Positions 1 to 12,009 of a stretch of DNA of 64,000 nucleotides are shown here, one piece after another. The DNA is taken from positions 4,828,893 to 4,892,892 of the forward strand of contig OX030966.1 of the NCBI GenBank assembly GCA_943735955.1, written 5' to 3'. Numbering within the stretch: the stretch's first letter is position 1; each line of letters opens with the position of its first letter. Source of the DNA: Piscicola geometra (taxonomy: Eukaryota; Annelida; Clitellata; Hirudinida; Piscicolidae). Both the position numbers and the translations under genes were made by a program. Under the pieces are notes generated by a model. It was given only the letters and a program-made list of their open reading frames with translations. It was not told the DNA's origin and ran no database searches.

Positions 1-15
1 TCACACATGGACGCT

Positions 16-60
16 CACGTGACAACAACAACAAGACCACGTGCTCATTCATTTCCGGTC
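16..60. promoter_or_regulatory. Pair of CACGTG E-boxes and an ETS-like site at the left edge
   Basis: CACGTG at 16-21 and 38-43, then TTTCCGG at 52-58. No open frame or exon is evident in the following 700 bp, so this may serve a gene to the left. Confidence 0.25.
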
Positions 61-720
61 CACTTGGCGGGAGTTTGTTTCTTGAAGCTGTTTTATCTAT
101 GCTTGAGCAAAGAAATAACAGAAGGTCTTTGATCTCTGCTCTATTTTATCACTCACCCCTGCCCTTTATGAATTATCGTCTTAGCTGTTTTTAATGTTTA
201 TTGTTTTTTGTGTGTTTTCTTTTCTTTTTTCGCAGTTTGTTTTTTTAATGTTTTCTCGTTTTTGTGTAGATCGCATAGCTTAAAAAAGATATGCCCGTGA
301 CTTTAAAATTATTTGTAAAAAATAACAACTTGATTTTTAAAAGTCCATTATACATTAAAAAAATATATAATGAAATAGGGAAAAGGTCATTAAGAAATCT
401 TATAAAAAATCAGTTTTTCGATTGCTGTGCCTCCGAAAGAACTCACACAAGTAGTTGTTCCTTTATCGTTTGTATAATTTTTTTTATTTATCAAAAAACT
501 TTTTTTTTCTTAAACATAAAATAAAAAATTTTAATGCTTTTTTGGTGCAAGCACTTTTTGACATTATTGGAGGCTGCGTTCTACAATAGAACTTTTTAAT
601 ATTAATAATTTAATAGAATATTAGCAAAAATATTTTATCATTTTATATAAAAATCTTTATTATTTATCAAAACTAATTTAAAATACTTTTTCAATATTTT
701 TATTAATTAGTCACAAAACT
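60..720. other. AT-rich DNA without recognised gene
   Basis: No exon, repeat array or conserved motif recognised. A 77-codon frame from 291 is AT-driven and was not accepted. Confidence 0.5.
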
Positions 721-779
721 GTGAAATACAAACCTACAAAATTTAAGCCACTACTCTCACCCACCTATTCACCCACCAA

Positions 780-950
780 CTACTCTTACCCAACCACACA
801 CCCTCCCACCCACACACATACTCACCCACACACCCACCCACACACACACCCACACACACACATACCCATCCACACACCCACACGCCCACACACACACCCA
901 CCCACACGCCCACACACATACCCACCCACCCACACACCCACCCACCCTCA
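780..950. repeat. CA-rich imperfect microsatellite (CACACCCA type)
   Basis: Alternating CACACA and CACCCA units; open in several frames on both strands, none accepted as coding. Confidence 0.8.
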
Positions 951-1320
951 TTTGCATGCAAGCAATCGCTTGATTGCCTTAAGAGCTTGGGTTCAGCTCT
1001 CGCATCTACACCCCTCTCTCTCCCACCACCGTCTCTCTTCTTCCTTCTTCTCTCTCTTCTCCATCCCCTTCTTACTTACCACCATTTATCTCTGCCAGTT
1101 CCATCTTTTTAAAATTATTTTTTAGGTTTTTCTTCATTTTTTCAACATCATCATCATAACGTCTTACTTGCTTCGTTCATTTCCCCCCCCCCCCACTCGA
1201 ACTTTTCCAGTAATCCTCTTGCGTTTTTAATTTTCTCTTTATTTCTCACTATTTTTATCCTCTCTTATCTTCATCCCTCTCTCCCTCACTTACTCCTTCC
1301 TTCCACTCTTTCCTTCCACT

Positions 1321-1960
1321 CCTTCCTCTCCCTCCTTCCTCTCCCTCCTTCCTCTCCCTCCTTCCTCTCCCTCCTTCCTCTCCCTCCTTCCTCTCCCTCC
1401 TTCCTCTCCCTCCTTCCTCTCCCTCCTTCCTCTCCCTCCTTCCTCTCCCTCCTTCCTCTCCCTCCTTCCTCTCCCTCCTTCCTCTCCCTCCTTCCTCTCC
1501 CTCCTTCCTCTCCCTCCTTCCTCTCCCTCCTTCCTCTCCCTCCTTCCTCTCCCTCCTTCCTCTCCCTCCTTCCTCTCCCTCCTTCCTCTCCCTCCTTCCT
1601 CTCCCTCCTTCCTCTCCCTCCTTCCTCTCCCTCCTTCCTCTCCCTCCTTCCTCTCCCTCCTTTCTCTCCCTCCTTCCTCTCCCTCCTTCCTCTCCCTCCT
1701 TCCTCTCCCTCCTTCCTCTCCCTCCTTCCTCTCCCTCCTTCCTCTCCCTCCTTCCTCTCCCTCCTTCCTCTCCCTCCTTCCTCTCCCTCCTTCCTCTCCC
1801 TCCTTCCTCTCCCTCCTTCCTCTCCCTCCTTCCTCTCCCTCCTTCCTCTCCCTCCTTCCTCTCCCTCCTTCCTCTCCCTCCTTCCTCTCCCTCCTTCCTC
1901 TCCCTCCTTCCTCTCCCTCCTTCCTCTCCCTCCTTCCTCTCCCTCCTTCCTCTCCCTCTT
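1321..1960. repeat. 13-bp polypyrimidine minisatellite, about 49 copies
   Basis: Near-perfect tandem CCTCTCCCTCCTT; one strand is purely pyrimidine. Because 13 is not a multiple of 3, all three frames give the same 13-residue Arg/Lys/Glu/Gly repeat, which explains the long spurious frames. One visible variant near 1660. Confidence 0.95.
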
Positions 1961-2136
1961 CCCTCTTTCTATTTTCCCGCCTTTTTGATTGCTTTCCACT
2001 CCACCTCCAACTCATCAATCCACAAAGGAGCGCATAATCGTCCCTAATTCGGCACCTTCCAACTCCAATCACTCCCAATCACGCACCCCTCTCTCGATGA
2101 AATTGTCGTTTTGGAAATTATATTAATGACGATGAC

Positions 2137-2137
2137 A

Positions 2138-2231
<94 letters not shown>

Positions 2232-2270
2232 GGATGATGATGACGATGATGATGATGATGATGATGAGGA
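2137..2270. repeat. GAT trinucleotide repeat
   Basis: About 40 nearly perfect GAT units. Confidence 0.9.
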
Positions 2271-2342
2271 TAATAGTTATATTAACAATTATAATAATGA
2301 TCATAACATTCTAAATCTAAAACAAAAAATCTACAACAACAG

Positions 2343-2612
2343 GAGCAACAACAACAACAACCCCAACCACCCCAACAACAACAGCAACAACCACCCTGAC
2401 AGGGCAGACTCTGCAAGACAGCCCAGGAGACTCAAACTCATCTCTGGACAGACTGCCCAGCCCTGGAACAAGGGCTGGGCAAGAACACAAGAGAACTGAC
2501 TCAAGAGCCTGGCAGGGCAGCGCAGCTGGTCGAGACTATTCTCCCCAGACTGCTGAACAACACAACGAAATACAACAACAACAACAACAACAACAACAGC
2601 AGCAACAACAGC

Positions 2613-2643
<31 letters not shown>

Positions 2644-2692
2644 GCAACAACAGCAACAACAACAGCAACAGCAACGACAACACACACGATGA
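2343..2692 (+). CDS. Candidate terminal exon encoding a Thr-rich then Gln-rich segment
   Basis: Between two CAA-type repeats lies a balanced-composition island. After a possible acceptor (CAACAACAG) one plus frame is open to TGA at 2690-2692: a Thr-rich start, then LQDSPGDSNSSLDRLPSPG, RAGQEHKRTDSRAWQGSAAG and a long Gln run. The Ser/Pro-rich middle looks like ordinary coding sequence. The minus strand and, for part of the island, another plus frame are also open, no homolog is recognised, and the rest of the gene is not found. Confidence 0.25.
2455..2480. other. Perfect 9-bp inverted repeat (hairpin)
   Basis: GCCCAGCCC at 2455-2463 and GGGCTGGGC at 2472-2480 around an 8-nt loop, in the unique island at 2.4-2.56 kb. 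Confidence 0.6.
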
Positions 2693-2795
2693 ATCACTTC
2701 ACATAGACAATCGTCTAATGCATTGCAAGTAGCCACGTGTAATTTGTTGCTATGCTCAGCGCTAATAAAAAAAGAAAAAATAAGAAAAAATATTA

Positions 2796-3252
2796 ATTGC
2801 CATCATCATCATCCTCATCATCATCTTCATTATTTTTTCTTCATCACCATTATCCTCTTTAACATCATCCTCATTATCATCATTTTTTCTTCAATATATC
2901 ACCATCATCATCATCATCATCATCATCATCATTATCATCGTCACCATCATTAACATCATCATCATCATCATCATCATCGTCATCATCATTATTATCATCG
3001 TCATCATCATTAACATCATCATCATCGTCATCGTCGTCATGAAAAGAATGAAGATAAAAATTAAAAATGACTATGAAGAAAGAAATAAAAATAAAAGACT
3101 CAATGCGTTTTGGAATCCAAATGAATCTATAAGCGTGTTTGTTTATGACACCTTGAACACACAGACACACACAGACACACACACACACACATACACACAC
3201 ACACACACACACACATACACACACACAAACATACACAAACATACACACACGT
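2796..3252. repeat. Compound ATC and CA microsatellites
   Basis: Imperfect ATC/ATT repeats to about 3042, a short unique segment, then a CA repeat at 3168-3252. Confidence 0.85.
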
Positions 3253-3331
3253 GATATGATGGACGGAGTGGCGGTAGCAGCTACGGGATGCTACTTTCAA
3301 GTCACAACTGCATCCTTTCATTCCTCTCGCA

Positions 3332-3622
3332 TTCATCCATCCATCCATCCATCCATCCATCCATCCATCCATCCATCCATCCATCCATCCATCCATCCAT
3401 CCATCCATCCATCCATCCATCCATCCATCCATCCATCCATCCATCCATCCATCCATCCATCCATCCATCCATCCATCCATCCATCCATCCATCCATCCAT
3501 CCATCCATCCATCCATCCATCCATCCATCCATCCATCCATCCATCCATCCATCCATCCATCCATCCATCCATCCATCCATCCATCCATCCATCCATCCAT
3601 CCATCCATCCATCCATCCATTC
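3332..3622. repeat. CATC tetranucleotide repeat, about 72 copies
   Basis: Perfect for about 290 bp. Related ATCC/GGAT arrays recur at 9.95, 12.7, 15.5, 25.9 and 41.2 kb. Confidence 0.95.
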
Positions 3623-3639
3623 ATCCATCCTCTTCCCAT

Positions 3640-6117
3640 CTCTCATTACTCTTTCTTCTTCACATTTTTGAACTTAACTATCTCTCTTTCAATCCATCCA
3701 TCCATATATATATTCCTTTATCCATCCATCTATTTGTTCTTTTTTTCATCCTTCATTCACTCATCCATCCATCCATACATGACTATGACGGATGTAGTAA
3801 TGGTTACGAATGGCTGACCAATATGGCCAACAAGGTGAAGAAGAAAACAACAATTCAATGAACAAACAGCTGTTTAATAATAAATATATAAAAATAAAAT
3901 AAATCTTCAAAAATGTAAAAATAAATATATATTATTAACTAAATATAATGGAAAAATATTATTAGAAAATGTAATGTTTATTATTATTTACAGCTTGACT
4001 TAGTTCTCAAAAGATATAATAATTTCGTGTTAAGTTGTTAAGTGGCTGTTTTTAAAATGTATACCATCATCACCAACATCACTATCACCATCATCATCAT
4101 CATCATCATCATCACCAACATCACTATCATCATCACCATCATCATCATCATCACCACCATTTCCATTTCAAGTCGGATTGGGCGCCAAGTAATCGTGGGA
4201 TTTGATTATTGTCACTTAGGAGTTGGAAAGGGATTTATAAATAATCCAGCTTCTTCATCCCTTCATTCATCCTTCAGTTCATCCATCCATCTATCTATCC
4301 ATTCATTAACTTATTCATTCATATATTTATTTATTCATTCCTTTATATGCTCTTTATCCATTTATTCATTTCTCCATTCATTCAAGCATTCATCCATCTG
4401 TGCATGCATGCATCCATTCATCCAGTTATTTGTTCATTTATTTACCTTACATATTTAATCCACTAATTTAGCATGATTAACATTGCGAAGTACTTTTCTG
4501 TCTTTCTATTCCACAACATGTACCCTTACTCTAGTCCGTTCTCTAAAAAGCATCCATCCATCTACCGTTCCCACCTAGCTACACACTCGCATACCAACAC
4601 ACAAACTCACACACCCACTAACACGCCCACACACACTCACCCATCTCCCCACAGCAATCTACAATGTGTTCATTATTTTTATATTACCATTCTTTCTTTC
4701 ATCTTAAAAATTCAGCTCTACAAAAGACATTTTTTAGCGCCCAGTTATAAATTCATCTTCAGTTCCTCTTCCTCCTCCTCTTCATCTTCCTCCTCCTACT
4801 CCTCTTCCTCTTTTTCTATTAATCTTTTTAAGGCTTCCATCTTTTTAATTATTAATATTAGTATTAATAATAAAATGTAATACTATTATTAATAACAGTA
4901 TTACATTTTATACTATTATATTTTTTATTGTTATTATTACCATTTTTATTCTTATTTGTTTCACTATTGTTATTATTGGTGCTATTATTACTTTATTGAC
5001 TCAATCATAAAGGACTTTCCGATTGATCTGCTTGGCGCCACAGAAGCCGCAGTCGAATGCTAAGGATGCCTCATTCCTTCACTCACTCCTCCACCATTTA
5101 TTTCTTTTTTTTTTATTTTCAATTATTTTCATAAATTATTATTATTAATATTTTTTTTCACTTCTTCCATCTTTTTTTTATCTCCTCATCCTCCTCATCT
5201 TTCTCTTTTTCTTATCTTCTTCCTTCTCCTCCTCTTCATGCTATTCCTCTTCCTCCTCCTCTTCTTCCTCCTCTTTTTCCCTCTCATCCTGCTATTCCTC
5301 TTCCTCCTCCTCCACCTCCTCTTCTTCTCCTCCTCTTCTCCATCCATCCATCATTCCAGCGGCAGACTTCCCTCAATCACAGCTATTGAAAGGGGCGGGT
5401 TGGACGTTGGAATAGTAATTGTAACAGTAGTGGTAGGTGTGGTGCTGCTGGTGGTGGTTGTTGTTGTTGTTCTGCTTGTTTTTGTTGTTGTTTTTTGTTG
5501 ATTCTGTTGCGAGATTAAATTCAGTGGTTTAGTGGCAATGATGTTTGTAAAAAAAAGTGTTGCATTTTTTTTTGCATTTCCAACGTTGTAGGTTTAAAAT
5601 AAATGAAAAAATCTGAAACAGAAACCACAACAACATCTACACCACAACTTCAACAACCACACTACCAACGAAAAAATCCATAGGAATCAATACAATACAA
5701 TACAACGACGAATATTATTAACGTGGCGTAAACCCGGACGGGCTTCAAGACCACTTGGTTATGGAAAATTTGATAATAATATTAATGATATATGAATAAA
5801 TGGAAAGTATAGGAGAAGTAAGGTATTGAAATTTAACATATATATATATATATATATACATATATATACATATATATTTATTTGTTTTTTTATTTTTTTA
5901 AATAGAAAAAAATTTTTTTTTTAATGATTGAAACTTAAATGATAATAACAATAAATTTAAGAAAAAAAAGTAAATATCTATATTATATTATTATTATTAT
6001 TTATTATTATTGTTATTTATTTTACAATTATTATTGACCATTTGTATAAATATAAAAAAAGAATGAAATTGGGAAGCAAGAAATTGATTAATGAAAAATG
6101 AGCAGTAAATTTGTAAG
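3640..6117. other. Repeat-rich intergenic DNA with small unique islands
   Basis: Contains an ATC repeat (4069-4162), degraded ATCC, a CTCCT-rich stretch (5210-5340) and a TA repeat (5840-5878). Unique islands at 3780-3850, 4165-4250 and 4995-5090 hold no exon I can defend. Confidence 0.6.
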
Positions 6118-9100
6118 TTATTGTTATCGGTCGAACAAGTACGTTTTCAGGGAACGGCTAAATGTCGCGGTCGAGCTCGGGGATTTGAGTCTATTGGGAA
6201 GACTATTCCAAAGAGTCGGCGCTGCAACAAAAAAGCTTCTTGCACCTGCATACTTGAGTTTGTAGCTCTGTGGAACTACATCTCTTGACCTAGCAGACCT
6301 GAGTCTTTCCCTCTGGGGAAGACTTGCTCTCATGACAATGCTACTCGACAAATAATCTGGGCACTCATTAGACAGACACTTGTGCATTAACAAGATGTTT
6401 TTGTATTCAATTCTATTTTCAACACGAAGCCAGTGGAGCTCCTTGAGAACAGGGCTGATGTGATCATACTTTCTAGCACCTGTTATGAGCCTAGCTGTGG
6501 TGTTGATTATAGACTGAATTTTCTGCAGCTGCTTCATTGGCAACCCAGTAAGAATGATATTGCCATAGTCAATTCGACTGAGAACCAAAGCAGAAGCCAA
6601 TGTTCTCAGTGAGTCCTTGGTCAATAACCGTCTTATGGATCGTATTTGGCGTAAAGAAGCAAAGCAGGTTTGAGTCATCTTATTGATGTGTGTCGTCATG
6701 GTGAGGTCTTTGTCGAAATAAACTCCTAGGTTTCTGACACTATCGGAAGGAATTATCTCGTTCTGACAAATGCGAACTGGATCTTTGGGAGTGTGAGTAG
6801 AGTTTCGACGGGATGACAGCCAGATAACTTCAGTTTTGCTGGAGTTAAGTTTCAGTTGATTGGCACTCATCCAAGCAGCAATTTCATCAATGCATGATGA
6901 CACCCTTGCTTGCAGATCAGCCTGATGACCTTTAATGCAATGACCGTAAATCTGGGTGTCGTCAGCGTACTGATGAAAAGCGAGCTCATGTCTAGCTGCT
7001 ATTCTTTCCAAATCTCCAGTGTACAAAGAGAACAGTAAAGGACCAAGAACTGAACCTTGGGGGACTCCTACAGCGGAAACCGACATTGTCGATTTTGTCC
7101 CACTACAGCGGATGTCAAAACATCTGTCATTTAAGTAGTCCCTAAACCATTCTAACGCAGAGTCTGAGAAACCATAGGAGATGTGCAGTCTTCGGAGCAG
7201 TGTTGCGTGATCTACCAGATCGAAAGCTGCCGATAGATCAAGCAAAACTAACAATGTAAGCTTACCGTCATCTGCTGCCCTAACGATGTCTGAAAAGACT
7301 TTGGTTATGGCAGTTTCTGTCGAATGATGACGACGGTAGGCTGACTGCAAGGGAGGGAAAAGGTGAAATTCTGCGAGGTAGTTGACTACTCTGTGGAGAA
7401 CTAATCTTTCCATGAGTTTGGACAACACCCTCAAGTTTGAAATAGGCCTGTACGACGAAGTTTCAGTGAGTTTAAGACTTGGCTTCTTGAGCAGTGGCGT
7501 GATGTAGGCCGACTTGAAAGACTTCGGAACCCTGCCTGCCGAAAAAGACCTGTTGAATAAGCTCACTAAAAAAGGAGCAATTATTCCAGATATCTCCTTC
7601 AACAGCCATGTAGGAACCGGGTCATTCGAGCACTGCTTATTCGGAAGCCCTTGAATAGCCCTAACTACTTCTTCTTCGTCGACTATACTGAACCCATTCA
7701 AACTGAGCCCGAGCTCGCAGAATGAAAATGTTGGGTCATCTTGGGCATTGATTGACCTTCTCGCCGACGCAACTTTCTCTGTGAGGTGTGCGTGATAGTC
7801 ATCGGCACTGATGCCTGAGACTGACGGCGTCTTACTTCTGCCCGCGATGCTATTGATGAGTTTCCAGGTGTCAGCTGGCTTCCCTTTGGACTGAGAAAGC
7901 TTCAAGTTCCAGAACTGCTCTCGCTTGCGTCTGCACAGACTCTTGTAAACTTTCAACTGCTTGACCCAGGCAGTGCGTGCTTGCTCATTTTTTGATTTAC
8001 TGTAGCTTCTCTCGAGACTTCTCTTAAGGCGTTTAGAGGCGCGACACTCATGGTCAAACCAAGGGTCCGAAGGCCTCTGGTGCACTCTAACAGTCTTAAG
8101 AGGAATCAACTTATCGAGAATGCTAATCAAAGTGGAGCTGTAGAGGTCAGCAGCTGAATCTACATCAAGGTCAGTGCTAGAAGAGAGTGGAGACAATCCA
8201 ACCTGTTGAGCAAACTCTGTTCTATCCAAGAGTTTCCAGCGTCTACTAGAAGTTATTTTGTACACAGGAGGAGGCTTGGCCAGTTGACACTTCCAGACCA
8301 ACAGTTTATGGTCAGAGAAGCCTACCTCAATGCAGTCAACTTCAAGACTCTTTCTCGAGGCAACAACATCAAGCCACCCACCCTGACTATGGGTTGGTTG
8401 GTTGACTGATGACTGGAAACCATGAGAGCTCAGGATATTCTGAAACGTCTGAGTATCGTTATCACTTGGATTTTCAAGGTGGAAGTTGAAATCTCCCAGG
8501 ATTAATACTTCTTCACTGTATGTGGCCAAGGTGCTCATGATTTCATTGAAATCCTTGAAGAACACGCTAGAAGCATAACCTGTTCGATAAACAACTAAAC
8601 CAATGACTGCCCTCGAACCAGAAGTGATTCTGACACAAAGATGCTCAAGAGTTGAGGACTGAACTTCTGTGTCCAATGGTGCAACCTGGAATCCAGAGTC
8701 AGCCACGACTGCAACTCCCCCGTGGTTTGTATGCAGCGTGTTTACTGTATTGGAGAGTCTAGGCCTTGATCTTTCGACCAGTACCAAGCCCTCCTGCCGC
8801 AGTCGGCTGATACAGACTGACTCAGGATCATGCCAAGTTTCAACCAGAAACAGTCCATCTATCTTGTACTCTTTCATGGTCTCCAGAACATCATCCACCT
8901 TATTGTGGAGAGACCTAGTGTTGAGTAGGCCCAGCACGACTGAAGGCCCACTCTTCTGACATTTGTGCCTATCAACTTTCTCATGGACGACTGGCTCATG
9001 GCTTCTGAGAGCGTGCCGGCTTTGGCGTTCCTTTACAAGTTTTCCGCCTCGTCTGCCACGGTAATGCCAATGCTGGCGGTGCCTTGCCAATCCTAGTCTG

Positions 9101-9198
9101 TTGATGGTCGCTCTAGCCTCTGCACTAAGCTCCCCATTATTGTTATTATTAAATTGTAAAAAGAATTCTTTTGAATAAATTTGCATAGGATAGAACAA
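6118..9198 (-). mobile_element. CR1/L2-type non-LTR retrotransposon, 5'-truncated copy
   Basis: The element carries one complete endonuclease-reverse transcriptase frame. Sequence upstream of about 9135 turns into an AAT repeat, so the insertion probably starts near 9135 inside an AAT tract and is 5'-truncated. AT-rich ATT repeats follow the 3' end. I could not define target-site duplications. Confidence 0.85.
6124..9198 (-). CDS. Retrotransposon ORF2: AP endonuclease and reverse transcriptase
   Basis: 1024 codons with no stop or frameshift. Endonuclease: LLNTRSLHNK (about 91-100), LVETW (118-122), LILGDFNFHL (232-241), SDHKLL (295-300). Reverse transcriptase: SYRPISNL (582-589), LLDLSAAFDLVDH (652-664), GVPQGSVLGPLLF (711-723), FHQYADDTQIY (741-751). 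The C-terminal segment ending FFVAAPTLWNSLPNRLK is typical of CR1/L2/Crack-group elements. Catalytic residues of both enzymes are present, so a source of this family was recently active. Residues 1-21 are probably flank (AAT-repeat) sequence fused to a truncated ORF2. Role: nicks DNA and copies its own RNA at the target. Confidence 0.9.
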   Translation of the reverse strand: MFYPMQIYSKEFFLQFNNNNNGELSAEARATINRLGLARHRQHWHYRGRRGGKLVKERQSRHALRSHEPVVHEKVDRHKCQKSGPSVVLGLLNTRSLHNKVDDVLETMKEYKIDGLFLVETWHDPESVCISRLRQEGLVLVERSRPRLSNTVNTLHTNHGGVAVVADSGFQVAPLDTEVQSSTLEHLCVRITSGSRAVIGLVVYRTGYASSVFFKDFNEIMSTLATYSEEVLILGDFNFHLENPSDNDTQTFQNILSSHGFQSSVNQPTHSQGGWLDVVASRKSLEVDCIEVGFSDHKLLVWKCQLAKPPPVYKITSSRRWKLLDRTEFAQQVGLSPLSSSTDLDVDSAADLYSSTLISILDKLIPLKTVRVHQRPSDPWFDHECRASKRLKRSLERSYSKSKNEQARTAWVKQLKVYKSLCRRKREQFWNLKLSQSKGKPADTWKLINSIAGRSKTPSVSGISADDYHAHLTEKVASARRSINAQDDPTFSFCELGLSLNGFSIVDEEEVVRAIQGLPNKQCSNDPVPTWLLKEISGIIAPFLVSLFNRSFSAGRVPKSFKSAYITPLLKKPSLKLTETSSYRPISNLRVLSKLMERLVLHRVVNYLAEFHLFPPLQSAYRRHHSTETAITKVFSDIVRAADDGKLTLLVLLDLSAAFDLVDHATLLRRLHISYGFSDSALEWFRDYLNDRCFDIRCSGTKSTMSVSAVGVPQGSVLGPLLFSLYTGDLERIAARHELAFHQYADDTQIYGHCIKGHQADLQARVSSCIDEIAAWMSANQLKLNSSKTEVIWLSSRRNSTHTPKDPVRICQNEIIPSDSVRNLGVYFDKDLTMTTHINKMTQTCFASLRQIRSIRRLLTKDSLRTLASALVLSRIDYGNIILTGLPMKQLQKIQSIINTTARLITGARKYDHISPVLKELHWLRVENRIEYKNILLMHKCLSNECPDYLSSSIVMRASLPQRERLRSARSRDVVPQSYKLKYAGARSFFVAAPTLWNSLPNRLKSPSSTATFSRSLKTYLFDR

Positions 9199-9199
9199 T

Positions 9200-9660
9200 A
9201 ATAATAATAATAATAAAATAGTTTGGAGACTAAAATATCAGTGTTATGTTAGGTGAAACTATGGGAAAGAATTTTAGATTTTTTAGAAAAATTAATATAA
9301 TGGGAAAAAGAAAAGTTATAATTAAATAGGTTTTAATCAACTCACCGGTCATTGATTGACACAATATATGGTTAAATTTAATCAATTTAACTCACCGGCA
9401 GGTTGATAACAAACAACTATTTATGTATAAAAACTCGTAAATACAAAATTTACCTGAATATGAATAGAAATAATTAATCTAAACTAATTTAAATAAAATA
9501 TTATCTTAAAAATATGTTATTTACGAATAAAATGGGATAAAACTTGTAAATTTAAAAGGCAACCGTATTGGCGCCTAACATAGACCAAACAAAAACCATT
9601 AGAACATCTACAAAAACCACTACTTAAACCAATACAACCACTTCACAAACGCTACAACCA
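9200..9660. other. AT-rich DNA without recognised gene
   Basis: Two copies of AACTCACCGG about 50 bp apart (about 9339 and 9390) are the only distinct feature. Confidence 0.5.
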
Positions 9661-10260
9661 CAACAGCAACAACAACAACAACATCAACCACAACAACAAC
9701 CACAACACCATCACAACAACCACTACATTAACCATCCCAAAATAACCACAACAACAACTGTTATCACAACCACTACAACCACCACCGCTACAACTACTAT
9801 CAAAACCACAACAATAGTTGCCATGACGACCACATCAATCGAAGCATTGTTGCTGCAGAAGAAACCTAATTCGACTCCTTCATTTGACCTACATTCAATG
9901 GTCCTACGTGAGGGGGAAGAGGGATGGAATAGATGCATGGGTAGATGGGTGGGTAGATGGGTGAGTAGATGGATGGGTAGATGGATGGGTAGATGGATGG
10001 TTAGAGGAATAGGTGGATGGATGGATGGATGAATGGATAAATGGATAAATGGATGGATGGATGATGTTTCTATTATTAACATAACTCAATTTAATATTAT
10101 AATCATGCAAGATCAAAAAGCAATTGTAAAGCTAAATGCTTCACTAACTCTTCCACTAACATCATCATCATCCTCATCATCCACATCCTCTTCATCCTCA
10201 TCATCATCATCATTATCATCATCATAAATTTCATCATCATCATCATCATCATCATCCTTG
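9660..10260. repeat. Compound CAA, GGAT and ATC repeats
   Basis: CAA-rich to 9810, GGAT/GGGTAGAT units at 9938-10065, ATC repeats at 10158-10255, separated by short unique segments. Confidence 0.8.
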
Positions 10261-10423
10261 TATCTTCCTACCAAAAAACCACCTCAAAACAACTACCACC
10301 ATCATCACCAAAACCATAAACACCCCATCAAAACTATTATCACAACCACACCACAAAAATCAGAACCAAACCCAACACAACTACCACTGTCATTAACCCC
10401 TATTCATCAGCAACCACCACTAC

Positions 10424-11035
10424 AACCTCCACAACCACACAACCACAACTACAACTTCCACAACCACACAACCACAACTACAACCTCCACAACTTCAATT
10501 TCCACAACCACACAACAACAACTACAACCTCCACAACCACACAACCACAACTACAACCTCCACAACCACACAACCACAACTACAACCTCCACAACTACAC
10601 AACTACAACTACAGCCTCCACAACCACATAACCACAACTACAACCTCCACAACCACACAACCACAACTACAACCTCCACAACTACAACCTCCACAACTAC
10701 AACCTCCACAACCACAACGAGAGCCTCCACAACCACACAACCACAACTACAACCTCCACAACCACACAACCACAACTACAACCTCCACAACCACACAACC
10801 ACAATTACAACTTCCACAACCACACAACCACACAACTACAACCTCCACAACCACACAACCACACAACTACAACCTCCACAACGACACAACCACAACTACA
10901 ACCTCCACAACTACACAATCACAACTACAACCTCCACAACCACACAACTACAACCACACAACCACACAACCACACAACTACAACCACCACAACCACACAA
11001 CCACAACTACAACCTCCACAACCACACAACCACCA
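10424..11035. repeat. CA-rich minisatellite, unit about 29 bp
   Basis: Tandem imperfect copies of ACAACCTCC-ACAACCACACAACC-ACAACT with internal deletions. The plus frame reads Thr/Asn/His only and is not accepted as a gene. Confidence 0.9.
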
Positions 11036-11692
11036 TCCTTTTCCTCAATGATGGCCACGTGTTATTAGGCAGTCAGCATTCAAAACGCTTCTTTTGATCC
11101 CAACACGTACACGAACGTACACTCTACACGTACACTTTGTATTATTTACAAATACATGTTTATATATTTTTTAAATATATTTATTTATTTATTAAATTTT
11201 TGTTTGTAGATGTGTGTTTGTTTGTGTGTGAGTGTGTGTGTGTGTCTGTGTGCGTTTGTGTGTGTGTGTGTGTGTTTTAATGAATGCGGAAGTGTGGGAG
11301 GGGGTGGAACTTGAATATCATGTACACTTAGAGTGATGAAGTTTCTTGGAAGACTTGAGTGGATGAGGGGGAGGTAGAACATGAAAGGGAGGGGGTTATC
11401 ATTATATAAAGGGAGAATGGTCAACAGAGGGGGGTTGTTAGAGAGTGGGGGGTTCAATAAGGAGGCATCGTTTAAAAATAGAGAGATAGAGAAGAGATGG
11501 GAGTGGGTGGATAAATGGTTGATGATTTGGGAAATGGTAGTTGTCGATGTTTAAAGAACTTGGAATACTACCCTGTGAAACAACAAAAACAACAACAGTA
11601 TCGGTATCAGCAACAACAACATCATCATCAGTATGATCAGCAACAACAACAGAAGGGGGTTTGATCTCATAGACACATTCTCAATCAAACCA

Positions 11693-11800
11693 GTCAACAA
11701 CCACTACACCCGTCAACAACCACTACACCAGTCAACAACCACTACACCCGTCAACAACCACTACACTAGTCAACAACCACTACACCAGTCAACAATCTCC
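11693..11800. repeat. 19-bp minisatellite, about six copies
   Basis: Copies of GTCAACAACCACTACACC plus one base (C or A alternating). Confidence 0.85.
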
Positions 11801-12009
11801 ATGCAACAACTACTGTAACAACCATAAACAAAATAACAACAACAGAAATAAGAATTAAAATATTAACAAAAGAAACCATATATTAACAAAATAAAACAAA
11901 CGTAAACAAAACAAACGAGGGCAAAACAAACATCAAACACATAAACAACAACACGACGAAGAGCGATCTTCAACAGAGACCTGATGATGATGATGATGAT
12001 GATGACGAT

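Noticed and set aside
1286..2078. Two overlapping Arg/Lys/Glu/Gly-rich frames
   Set aside because: The 13-bp repeat gives the same peptide in all frames; no codon structure or conserved segment.
3256..3861. Long open frames of Ile-His-Pro-Ser or Met-Asp-Gly-Trp repeats, here and at 12.6-13.1, 15.5-15.9 and 25.9-26.6 kb
   Set aside because: They are translations of ATCC/GGAT microsatellites, open in several frames on both strands with no non-repeat protein sequence.
4165..5090. GGCGCC-containing islands (4175, 5035; also 9566, 20944) as shared regulatory elements
   Set aside because: Only a 6-8-bp palindrome is shared and contexts differ; two sites are inside or beside unrelated features.
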